DNA from: a virus
Reading direction: 5' to 3' (one strand)
IMG/VR virus record: IMGVR_UViG_3300021403_000006
Coordinates: 1 to 64,000 of that record
DNA: 64,000 bases
Positions 23,178-30,527 of this stretch are shown here, in pieces (within the stretch, counting starts at the first letter, position 1; every line of letters starts with the position of its first letter). Below the pieces are notes generated by a model that searched no databases, had not been told where the DNA came from, and worked only from the letters and a program-made list of their open reading frames with translations. The translations under genes were made by a program, and so were the position numbers.

Positions 23178-25193
23178 TCACTTGCACTCGGCCCAGTTGT
23201 TGCCGACACTGATGTTGACCTCCAGAGGCACGTCCAGTACCGGCCTGGTGCCGAGACGGATGTCCTCCATGGCGGTCCGCACCAACGGTAAGACCTCGTC
23301 CACTTGGCGCTCGGCCACCTCGATGACGAACTCATCGTGGACTTGAAGCACTAATGCGGCGTCAAAGTCCTGGAGAGTCTTATGGACCTCTACGATCGCA
23401 ATCTTGGCGATATCGGCCGCGGTCCCTTGGATTGGATGGTTCACGGCTTGACGTTCGGCGTAGCTGCGTTCCTTCCAATCATCGGAGGTGATCTCTGGCA
23501 ACCGGCGCTTGCGCCCGTACAGGGTCTCGACGTAGCCGTGTTCCCAGCAGAAGCGCTTCACCGTCTTGCCCCACTTCTTGACACCGGGGTAGGCCCGATG
23601 CCAGGCGCTGTAGACCTCCTCGGCTTCCCGGATCGGGATCCCGGACATGGCCTCCACCCGGCCCGGCCCACCCTCAAAGGCGAAGTTGAAGTTGGAGTTC
23701 TTGGCGATAGCTCGCTGCTCGCCGGTCACCTGGTCCTGAGGGATCCGCCAGATGAGTGAGGCGGTCTGAGCGTGCAGGTCCAGGTTGTGGGTGTAGGCAT
23801 AGACCAGGAGCCGGTCCTTGGTCTGGTGGGCCAGGATGCGAAGCTCGATCTGGCTGTAGTCGGCGACGATCAGCTTCTTGCCCGGTGGGGCGCGGAACAG
23901 CCGCCGCACCATGGTGGCCTCAAAGGTCTCCTTGTGGCGAGCAGGGATGTTCTGAAGGTTGGGATCGGAGCAGGACAGCCGCCCGGTCTTGGCACGGGTC
24001 TGGTTCAGACTGGCCCGGATCCGGGAGTCCTCATCAATGTGAGGGATGTAGCCGGAGATGTAGGTCGACTGGAGCTTTTGAAGATCCTTGAACTCCAGGA
24101 CCATTCCAGGAACTGGGTGCCTCTTGGTCAAGCCCTTGAGCGCCTGGGCGCTGGTCGATCGCGCTCCGCCTTCGGTCAGGAACTCACAGCGCAGTTTGGC
24201 CTCGTCATAGAGGTAGTGGGCCAACTGGGCGGTGGAGTTCAAGTTGATGCCGTCGCGCTCAACCCACCGGGGTCGCTCACACTTGCACGCCCCGACCATC
24301 TCCCGGATCTCCGCCAGCTTCTCCGTGAACTGACGCTCCAGTTCGGGCCGGATGTGGTGGAACTCCTCCAGGTCCACAAAGGCCCCGGCCTGGCGCATGT
24401 TCATCAGGACGTGCATGACCTGCATCTCCAGGTCGAACAGGTCAGCCAGCTTCCGGGCGGTGGCCTTGGTGAGCTTGGGGTGGATCTTCCACCACAGCAT
24501 CCAGGCCATCTTGGCGTCGACCAGTGAGTAGCGAACCGCCTTCTCAAAGAAGGTCGTGTAGGCGTGTTCGCCCAGCTTGTCGGCGTAGGCCAGGCCCAGA
24601 TATCGCTTGCTCAGCGCCCCCAGCTTGTAGCTGGGCAGGTTCTCGTTGAGGAGGAAGATCAGGGTGAGGGTGTCGCCATAAGGCGGAGGCGGGATCGCGC
24701 CGTCGTAGTACTTGGCGATCGAGAGCAGGTCGAAGCTGACGTTCTGACCGATCTTGCGCCGGTCGGAGAACAGCAGTGGCTCCAGGGCGGCGAAGACGTC
24801 ATCGACCTCCAACTGCTGGCGGGGGTCGGGGTGCCCGCAGGGTATGACGTCGGCACGCCCTGGACCGGCGAGGCTGATTGACCACACCGCGTTGGTCCGG
24901 GCGTCCAGGGCTGGCTTGTCCTTCTCCGCCGCCAGGCGGCACAGGTCATCGCACCACTTGCGTCCATGCCGGGGCGGGAACTCTCGCCCGCAGGATGGAC
25001 ACACGACGGTGCGGGTGGCGGCACGAGACGTCCCCTTGGTCGCAGGTGGGATGTCGCCCGGCAGGGTGAGCATGCGGACCTTGCGGCTGGCCCTGGTCTC
25101 TACGTCAAGGGCGAACTCGCCGAAGCGCTCGTAGGTCGCGACGACGTCCTTGAGGTCGTCAACGCTACGGATGGTCTTGGTGGCGAGGTTCAT
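23178..25193 (-). CDS. polA: Family A DNA polymerase with 3'-5' exonuclease domain
   Basis: The protein has 671 aa. Exonuclease motifs are FALDVET (D30, E32), IGQNVSFDLLSIAKYYDG and the YSLVDAKMAW region. Polymerase motifs are A VADYSQIELRILAH, B AIAKNSNFNFAF and C ALVLQVHDEFVIEV. Motif B differs from the usual K-x3-NFG-x2-YG. Between exonuclease motifs I and II lies a compact C65-P-S-C68 ... C81-x3-C85 element (CPSCGREF, then KWCDDLC) resembling the zinc finger of HNH enzymes. It replicates the phage genome. The start ATG has only a weak SD. Confidence 0.93.
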   Translation of the reverse strand: MNLATKTIRSVDDLKDVVATYERFGEFALDVETRASRKVRMLTLPGDIPPATKGTSRAATRTVVCPSCGREFPPRHGRKWCDDLCRLAAEKDKPALDARTNAVWSISLAGPGRADVIPCGHPDPRQQLEVDDVFAALEPLLFSDRRKIGQNVSFDLLSIAKYYDGAIPPPPYGDTLTLIFLLNENLPSYKLGALSKRYLGLAYADKLGEHAYTTFFEKAVRYSLVDAKMAWMLWWKIHPKLTKATARKLADLFDLEMQVMHVLMNMRQAGAFVDLEEFHHIRPELERQFTEKLAEIREMVGACKCERPRWVERDGINLNSTAQLAHYLYDEAKLRCEFLTEGGARSTSAQALKGLTKRHPVPGMVLEFKDLQKLQSTYISGYIPHIDEDSRIRASLNQTRAKTGRLSCSDPNLQNIPARHKETFEATMVRRLFRAPPGKKLIVADYSQIELRILAHQTKDRLLVYAYTHNLDLHAQTASLIWRIPQDQVTGEQRAIAKNSNFNFAFEGGPGRVEAMSGIPIREAEEVYSAWHRAYPGVKKWGKTVKRFCWEHGYVETLYGRKRRLPEITSDDWKERSYAERQAVNHPIQGTAADIAKIAIVEVHKTLQDFDAALVLQVHDEFVIEVAERQVDEVLPLVRTAMEDIRLGTRPVLDVPLEVNISVGNNWAECK

Positions 25194-25209
25194 GTGAAGT
25201 CCCTATGGT

Positions 25210-25260
25210 GAGGGGGAGATCCACTGTCGGGGCGGGTGTTCCTTCAGTGGCCTCCCCCTC
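25210..25260 (-). promoter_or_regulatory. Long imperfect hairpin between the SSB-like and polymerase genes
   Basis: GAGGGGGAG-AT-CCACTG (25210-25226) is repeated inverted as CAGTGG-C-CTCCCCCTC (25245-25260), giving 15 paired bases with a small bulge and an 18-nt loop. It lies in the 113-bp gap between the two genes. There is no U run on the minus strand, so it could be a transcript-stabilising or processing structure, or a protein-binding site that tunes polymerase expression. Confidence 0.55.
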
Positions 25261-25306
25261 TGGGCAGGGCGACGGCCTGGCGGATGGCAGCGTCACCACA
25301 GCCCGA

Positions 25307-26002
25307 TCATTCGGTCGCCATGTCGGCGACCTCTTGCAGTTCCTTCCGGCTGGAGCGTTCCAGGGAGGAGTCGTCCCAGAGCTTGCTGTCGAACTTGGCG
25401 ATCTCGTCCTCGGACAGCGGCTTGAAGTTCCAGTCCTCCTCCAGGTCGCGGACCTTGACCGGGCGGATCTGGGTGCGCTTGGTCTTGTCACCCACCATGG
25501 AGATGGCGAAGTAGCGACCAGACAGCGACTCGTTCTTGGCGTACTTGTCGAGGGTGTCGGTGATGGTCATGCCGCACTCGTAGGTGGTCAACTGCGGCAC
25601 GTCGCCGACCAGGTCTAGGATGTTGAACCGGACCCTGGCGGTCGGGGTGTCGACCTCGTCCAGAGGGCAGTCGTCCTGGGAGCAGATGTAGCTCATCTTG
25701 TGGCCCTTCGGGACCCAGTCGCACCAGTGCTGGAGGAAGGAGGCGTAGGGGTCGTCCTCCAGGAACAGGATCAACTGCTCCTCGTCGGGGACCTTGTAGA
25801 GCTTCGACCACTTGGAAGGGGCGTTGGCCTTGGTGCGCCGATAGCCCTCCCAGCCCTTGGCTACCGCCAGGTCGCTGTCGTCGTCGGCGGTGTCTTTCTC
25901 AGGCGGGGCGGAGCGGCCTCGGTCTCTCTGGAGACGCCGTGGACGTTCCTCTTCTTCGTAGGCCTCCGCTTGGCGCGGACTGCGAACCAGTCTTCTTGGC
26001 AT
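25307..26002 (-). CDS. Candidate single-stranded DNA-binding protein, tagged
   Basis: The ATG at 26002 has a good SD (AAAGGA). It gives 231 aa. The start is MPRRLVRSPRQAEAYEEEE, the recurring tag followed by acidic residues. The core has FLEDDPYASFLQHWCDW, MSYICSQDDCPLDE, VRFNILDL and FAISMVGDKTKRTQIRPVKV; this order resembles the phage SSB-like families encoded beside DNA polymerase, in which the segment is DCPLC. The last stretch is acidic (LSEDEIAKFDSKLWDD), as in SSB tails that recruit partners. The assignment is by pattern and position, not by a firm motif. Confidence 0.5.
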   Translation of the reverse strand: MPRRLVRSPRQAEAYEEEERPRRLQRDRGRSAPPEKDTADDDSDLAVAKGWEGYRRTKANAPSKWSKLYKVPDEEQLILFLEDDPYASFLQHWCDWVPKGHKMSYICSQDDCPLDEVDTPTARVRFNILDLVGDVPQLTTYECGMTITDTLDKYAKNESLSGRYFAISMVGDKTKRTQIRPVKVRDLEEDWNFKPLSEDEIAKFDSKLWDDSSLERSSRKELQEVADMATE

Positions 26003-26306
26003 GTTGGTTCCTTTGCACGATGGCAGGTGGTGGTGGTGTTTGCAGAAAGTCGTCAGCAAGGTTGGGGCTGATCTCTGACCACTCGGCGATGGTCTCCAGT
26101 TCTTCTCTGGCCAACCGATCGACCTCGATGTTGAGCGTGGCTCGCATCTGGTCAATGAGCCGTGGTCGCTGATTGGACGCAGCCCAGGCCTCGTCGTCAT
26201 AGCCGAGGTCAAAGTGGCTGATCTCCGCCCCGACCTCGATGTGGGCCGTTTCGTAATCCCTGACCCGCACGAGGTACCGGCAGTTCTTGGTCAGCTTCAC
26301 AGCCAC
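25899..26306 (-). CDS. Hypothetical protein, 135 aa, overlapping the SSB-like gene
   Basis: The first 75 residues alternate strands and helices (VKLTKNCRYLVRVRDYETAH, LIDQMRATLNIEVDRLAREE). The last 35 residues, basic and low-complexity, overlap the start of the SSB-like gene by 104 bp in another frame and may be a by-product of that overlap. The ATG overlaps the end of the MerR-like gene. The function is unknown. Confidence 0.45.
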   Translation of the reverse strand: MAVKLTKNCRYLVRVRDYETAHIEVGAEISHFDLGYDDEAWAASNQRPRLIDQMRATLNIEVDRLAREELETIAEWSEISPNLADDFLQTPPPPAIVQRNQHAKKTGSQSAPSGGLRRRGTSTASPERPRPLRPA

Positions 26307-26770
26307 TCCCTCCAGGCAGCCATGACTCGTCGTGTGAACTTCGTCCGTTGGATTCGGGGCGGATTGTCGTTAAGCAGACCCTCCTCTTTGGCGATTGCGA
26401 CGATGCCCTCGATCTGGGCACGACTCCATAGACGTCTGCCTGCGTCTCCACGAGTACCTGCGAGTGGAGGTGTCTGGTACTTCGCTTTCGGCAGCCAACC
26501 TTTTCGAATCCACGCCCTTAGGGTCACGGAGTCGCGGTGCAGGGCTTTGGCCAAGCTGCCGATCGGAAACATCTCCAGGTCGGCTTCCCGACCATCGGCG
26601 AAGCGGACGTGCTTCTTCCAGGGTCGGGCGTCCCAGGACTGGTTCGCTTTGGCCTCGGCTCGCTCCACGGCCACACGCTCCTGCCGGGCCTGCCTGGACT
26701 CCCGCCGCTTGCGCCGGGAGCCGGGGTAGTACTCATCGAGATCGGCGAAGCTCGGCATCGGGAAGGCCAT
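26297..26770 (-). CDS. MerR-like DNA-binding protein
   Basis: The protein has 157 aa. A basic helical N-terminus precedes FPIGSLAKALHRDSVTLRAW, then IRKGWLPKAKYQTPP and RRLWSRAQIEGIVAIAKEEG; this is the helix-turn-helix plus wing of the MerR or phage regulator type. No effector domain follows. It overlaps both neighbours by a few bases. It is probably a transcriptional regulator of the early genes. Confidence 0.65.
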   Translation of the reverse strand: MAFPMPSFADLDEYYPGSRRKRRESRQARQERVAVERAEAKANQSWDARPWKKHVRFADGREADLEMFPIGSLAKALHRDSVTLRAWIRKGWLPKAKYQTPPLAGTRGDAGRRLWSRAQIEGIVAIAKEEGLLNDNPPRIQRTKFTRRVMAAWREWL

Positions 26771-27237
26771 CAGTTCACCGGCCTGTCGGCGTCGTCCAGC
26801 AGGATCAGGCTGTAGCTGACCCGCTGGGGGAACATCCGCGACAGTTCGTCGTCAGTGATCTTCCGGTCGTAGTAGGCGGCGTGGACCTTGCCCTCGTCCA
26901 GCACCGGCACCCACTCGACCACCTCGTCCCACAGGCCCTTCTCCTTCAGGATCCGCTCGGCCACCTCGGTATTCAGCCCGGTACCCACGGAGCGCTGAGC
27001 CTTCAGCCTGAGGATCTTGCGATCGCCGACCGGCTCTCCCAGTTCCAGAAAAATAGACCCTTTGCTCGGCTCTGTTTCACCAAACCGTTGGACGATTTTT
27101 AGCAGAGCGTCTTTGCCTTCATTCAGCGAGCTTGTTATCAGCTTTGACTGGAACTTGACGCCCCACCAACCTTCAACCTGATGGCGCAGCGTGGCCAGGT
27201 CCAAGGCCTCTTCTTCTCGCCGACGCAGTCTTGCCAT
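26770..27237 (-). CDS. Hypothetical protein, 155 aa
   Basis: The N-terminus is basic (ARLRRREEEALDLATLRHQ), then WWGVKFQSKLITSSLNEGKD and a beta-rich middle. It has no Cys and no membrane segment. The ATG is preceded by a 64-bp gap after the SLOG-like gene, in which TTGACATAGGTCA is the only promoter-like sequence. The function is unknown. Confidence 0.5.
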   Translation of the reverse strand: MARLRRREEEALDLATLRHQVEGWWGVKFQSKLITSSLNEGKDALLKIVQRFGETEPSKGSIFLELGEPVGDRKILRLKAQRSVGTGLNTEVAERILKEKGLWDEVVEWVPVLDEGKVHAAYYDRKITDDELSRMFPQRVSYSLILLDDADRPVN

Positions 27238-27301
27238 GCCCTGAAGGGTAACGGCACTGACCTATGTCAAAGGGTCAATGGCGGCAAGTTCCGATAGGTT
27301 T

Positions 27302-27631
27302 CTAAGCCCCGTATGCGCTCACAATGAACGCCGGGATCCCTTCGCTCTCTGCACGTCTCAGCAGCTTTTCCGTGTCACGGTTCTGACTCAGTCGATCCAT
27401 GAAGGCCACCACGATGTTGGGCCGGACCCAGTCCTTTACGCGACGATGCTCCAGGTGCTTGAAGAAGGAAACTTCTTCCTCAAGCCCCCGGAGCGATCCG
27501 TCGTCCAGGATGATGATGACCTCTGTCCACTGGCGTCCCTGGGTATTCAGTCCTTCCAGGAGTGCCCGCATCAGCAAGGTGTCGTCAGTAAGACGACTCC
27601 CACAGAAGAGGTAGCGAGGTCCGTACCTCAG
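27302..27631 (-). CDS. SLOG/YspA-like nucleotide-binding protein, start unclear
   Basis: The frame contains RYLFCGSRLTDDTLLMRALL, the phosphate-binding first strand and turn of SLOG proteins (YspA/DUF2493-type), then TEVIIILDDGS, NIVVAFMDRLSQ and a last strand GIPAFIVSAYGA. These are the Rossmann-like features of the fold. The first ATG (27577) would remove the G-S-R motif, so translation probably begins earlier. CTG at 27631, overlapping the upstream TGA, is the only suitable codon. SLOG proteins bind nucleotide derivatives. The role in the phage is unknown. Confidence 0.55.
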   Translation of the reverse strand: MRYGPRYLFCGSRLTDDTLLMRALLEGLNTQGRQWTEVIIILDDGSLRGLEEEVSFFKHLEHRRVKDWVRPNIVVAFMDRLSQNRDTEKLLRRAESEGIPAFIVSAYGA

Positions 27632-28089
27632 TGCGTACCGTTCATCTCTACTCGATGCTCTTCGACGGCAGTCAAGATTTGTGACACCGCTGTGCTGATT
27701 TGCTCGTTGAGTTTGCCGTAGGATCGGTCCTCTTTCCGCACGGCGTTCTTCCTTGTGTACGCAGCTTGTTTCCCCAGATTCCGAAGCCTGGTCCTGGTGT
27801 CACGAGACTGCTTACGCAAGGGTCGTACCGACTGCATCTGCTCCTCGCCCGCTGGTAAGTACTGGAAGACGTTCTTCTGCTCCTCTGGATCGTATGAGCA
27901 GTTGGTGATGCATGCCCCTCGGTCCTGCGCCCAGTGACGAACGGCGGACATATCCGTGGTCAACGAGGTGTCCACCTCTCGCTCCAAGGCGTACGCAAGT
28001 CCGGTATACGTGTACTTCACATGGGGGTGATCCCTGAGGAAGTCATAGAGTTCCTGACGTCGACTTTCGACGTAGTCGCTATCGCTCAT
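27628..28089 (-). CDS. Winged-helix-like protein, 153 aa
   Basis: The first 80 residues (QELYDFLRDHPHVKYTYTGL, AYALEREVDTSLTTDMSAVR, then NVFQYLPAG) resemble a winged helix. The rest is a basic, helical stretch (TRTRLRNLGKQAAYTRKNAV). It overlaps the gene before it by ATGA. It is probably DNA-binding. The function is unknown. Confidence 0.5.
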   Translation of the reverse strand: MSDSDYVESRRQELYDFLRDHPHVKYTYTGLAYALEREVDTSLTTDMSAVRHWAQDRGACITNCSYDPEEQKNVFQYLPAGEEQMQSVRPLRKQSRDTRTRLRNLGKQAAYTRKNAVRKEDRSYGKLNEQISTAVSQILTAVEEHRVEMNGTH

Positions 28090-28880
28090 CGCTGCTCCTC
28101 GGCAAGTAGTTCTGACAAGGAAGCATCGGTGATGCCGCCCTCGTTCAGATAGGCCGTCAGGAAGTCGAGCGTTGCCTGTAGTCGGTTGAGCAACCCTTCG
28201 ATGGCGTCGCGGACATCTGTGGTCGGCGTCCCGCTCTTGGCCAGGACCCTCACGGCATAGTCGAACTTGTCGTTGCCGTCCTGCATGGCCTCGATGGCAT
28301 CAATGGCTGTCGCTTCGCCTGGATCAGTCGCATCACGCGCTGGTGTGTTCTTCTTTCGCTTCAAGGCGATCCGAAAGTCGTTGGCGGAAACGGGATACCG
28401 GCTCCCACGCTCACGCTTCCGGGCAATCGAGGCGGTGGCCTTCATCCAGGCGATCTCGTCAATCTCGCCGTCCTCCAGTTCAGGCAGGCCAAGGTCACCA
28501 GTTCGGGCGGCCTCGCAGAGGACGGCCAAGACTTGTCGCTTCCGCTCGTCCTTCCCGGCCTCCTGGTGAGTCCTAAAAGCCGCCTCTTCAAAGCGGTCTT
28601 CCGGTGACCACGCCACTGCAACCATCCGCAAATCCTTCAGGGACGCCGGGGTGTACGGCTCTCCCGCTGGGGTCTCGACACCTTCCTCCAAGAGGCGGTC
28701 GGCTGCCTCCCTGAGCAAAGCAGCGACGTCGCTACCTTGATTTGCCGACTCCGACTTCCTGTCTCCTCCTTTTGCTTGGGCTGGGATATCTGCCGCCAGG
28801 GCTTCAGCCAGTTTCCAGGCCCCGGTTGACTCACCTCCCATGCGTTGCTGGGCTGCCTTCACGATCCGATCGAAAGCCAT
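28086..28880 (-). CDS. Early protein with GDRKS motif, 264 aa
   Basis: The ATG at 28880 has a perfect SD (AAGGAGG). The first part has AKGGDRKSESANQGSDVAAL, a Gly/Asp/Lys motif I associate with phage early or regulatory proteins. Then come helical segments and a basic region (IARKRERGSRYPVSANDFRI). The codons for NQGSDVAALLRE carry the second copy of the palindromic repeat found beside terminase. The function is unknown; a plasmid or replication-initiation-like regulator is possible. Confidence 0.5.
   Translation of the reverse strand: MAFDRIVKAAQQRMGGESTGAWKLAEALAADIPAQAKGGDRKSESANQGSDVAALLREAADRLLEEGVETPAGEPYTPASLKDLRMVAVAWSPEDRFEEAAFRTHQEAGKDERKRQVLAVLCEAARTGDLGLPELEDGEIDEIAWMKATASIARKRERGSRYPVSANDFRIALKRKKNTPARDATDPGEATAIDAIEAMQDGNDKFDYAVRVLAKSGTPTTDVRDAIEGLLNRLQATLDFLTAYLNEGGITDASLSELLAEEQR
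28708..28742 (-). repeat. 35-bp repeat, copy related to the palindrome at 37541-37564
   Basis: The reverse complement begins AATCAAGGTAGCGACGTCGC and ends TGCTTTGCTCAGGGA. It matches 37538-37572 in 32 of 35 positions, including the 12-bp palindromic core AGCGACGTCGCT. It is coding here. The orientation is inverted relative to the other copy. Confidence 0.7.
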
Positions 28881-28970
28881 CGGAACCTCCTTCTCCCTGC
28901 GATGCTCTACAGCATTAGCACTCGCCAATCGTGGATTCGCCCTGCTGCGGAAAATAGTCATGAAAAAGTT

Positions 28971-30527
28971 TCACACCTCGTGTTCCGCCAAGAACCGGCT
29001 CAAGCTCTGGAGGTCAAGACTTAGCCGTCCCTTGCGGCTGATGCCCTTCCCATCCACCACGGCGTCGGCCACCTTCTGCTTCTGCGCCAGCAGGGCATGC
29101 TGATACTCATCGATACTGTCTGACACTTGGAGAGACAGAAGCGTCACCTGAGGGAAGACAGATGATAAACGTATGATCCGGCTCTGTCTCTGGGCGTAGG
29201 CCCCGGCGCTCCAGGGCAGGTCGTAGCTGATCAGGTAGTTGGCCATGGGTAGGTCGAGGCCAATGCCCCCGGCATCCGAACTCAAGAATAGCCTCGTCTC
29301 CGGGTCACTGGCGAACTGCTGCTTCACCTCGTCGCGCCGCTTCTCGGTGACGTCACCGGAGAAGATCACCGACTTGGCCAGCCCGTTGGTAGCGGTGGCC
29401 AGTAGGTCCAGCATGCCCTTGAAGAAGCTGAAGATGACGATTTTGTTGGCTGGGTCGGCGTTGAGGATGTCGGTGACAAGCTCGATGGTGGTGTCGAGCT
29501 TGGGTGAGCCTTTGAGGTTTTCCAGCCTGCCAGCCTCGTGTAGCTCTTGGGCGTACTGCGACCCGCCTCGTCCGGGTGTCTCACCCCGGTACTTGGCGGC
29601 GGAGATCCGCAGAAGCTCCGGGTGATCGCAGACCATGCGAAGGGCCAGGAGCTTGGCCATGATCCGGCCCCTGGCTTCACCTTGATCCTCGCCGTGGTAG
29701 AAGCTCGACAGGCTGAAGTTGCCCCAGGTGGAGATGGCGTCGGCGAGGTCGGCCTCTAGGTCGTGGACTACGTTGCGATAAAGCCGGGCGGCGGGGCCAT
29801 CAAGTTCGATCGGCACCACTTCCTCGCTGACGGCGGGAAGCTGGTCGGCGACCTGGGCACGGGTGTGCCGAATCATGTGGTCGGAGAGCAGCCGGTGCAG
29901 GGTGGGCAGGTTGCGGTAGAGCTTGACCCGGCCCCAGTGGTCCCGGACACAGAAGGCTCGATCGAAGGTGCGGAAGTCGCCCAGCACACCGGGGTCGACC
30001 CACTCCATCAGGCTGAAGGCCTCCTCGGCTCTGTTCTCGATCGGCTGGCCGGTCAGTGCCCAGCGGTATTCGGCCCGGAGCCGCTTGATCTTCTTCGACC
30101 GCTTGGGCTTGAAGTTCTTGAACCAGGTGGCCTCGTCGCAGACCACGTAGTCCCTCGGCAGCTTGCGGATCACGTCCCAGTCCGAGACGAGCGTCTCCGG
30201 GTTCATGATCAGGTACTGGGCCTCTTGGTTCATGTAGGCGCGGTAGCAGTCCTGACGCTGGCGGGCGTCACCGGAGACCACGATGACGTCGGCCTTCCCC
30301 TCGGTGAACTGGTCGATCATGCGCCGCCACTGGAGCTTAAGGCTGGCCGGGCAGATCACGAATCCGGCCCCGATCTCTTGCTGATCGATGAGGCGTTCCA
30401 CCGCAGCGATCACCACGACGGTCTTGCCCAGGCCCATCTCCATGGCCAGCAGGATTCGTCGCATGTTGATCATGCGCTCTACTGCCGCCTCCTGGAAGTC
30501 ATACAGCGTCCCGGTGAAGGCGCTCAC
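28971..30527 (-). CDS. SNF2-family DNA-dependent ATPase/helicase
   Basis: The protein has 518 aa. The Q-motif-like YDFQEAAVERM is followed by Walker A MEMGLGKT (29-36), CPASLKLQWRRM (motif Ia), DEAT (131-134, motif II), WALTGQPIENRAEE (III), and in the second lobe KIVIFSFFKGMLDLL (IV), DAGGIGLDLPMANYLISYDL (V) and YAQRQSRIIRL (VI). This is a complete SNF2-type two-lobe core without extra domains. It probably remodels DNA-protein complexes or moves branched DNA. The GTG start overlaps the primase stop. Confidence 0.9.
   Translation of the reverse strand: MSAFTGTLYDFQEAAVERMINMRRILLAMEMGLGKTVVVIAAVERLIDQQEIGAGFVICPASLKLQWRRMIDQFTEGKADVIVVSGDARQRQDCYRAYMNQEAQYLIMNPETLVSDWDVIRKLPRDYVVCDEATWFKNFKPKRSKKIKRLRAEYRWALTGQPIENRAEEAFSLMEWVDPGVLGDFRTFDRAFCVRDHWGRVKLYRNLPTLHRLLSDHMIRHTRAQVADQLPAVSEEVVPIELDGPAARLYRNVVHDLEADLADAISTWGNFSLSSFYHGEDQGEARGRIMAKLLALRMVCDHPELLRISAAKYRGETPGRGGSQYAQELHEAGRLENLKGSPKLDTTIELVTDILNADPANKIVIFSFFKGMLDLLATATNGLAKSVIFSGDVTEKRRDEVKQQFASDPETRLFLSSDAGGIGLDLPMANYLISYDLPWSAGAYAQRQSRIIRLSSVFPQVTLLSLQVSDSIDEYQHALLAQKQKVADAVVDGKGISRKGRLSLDLQSLSRFLAEHEV

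Noticed and set aside
27255-27270. TGACATAGGT shared by the upstream regions of the 26770-27237 and 34314-35132 genes, as a possible promoter element
   Set aside because: A single 10-base match is not rare enough in 64 kb, and no fitting -10 or -35 partner is at a proper distance in either place.
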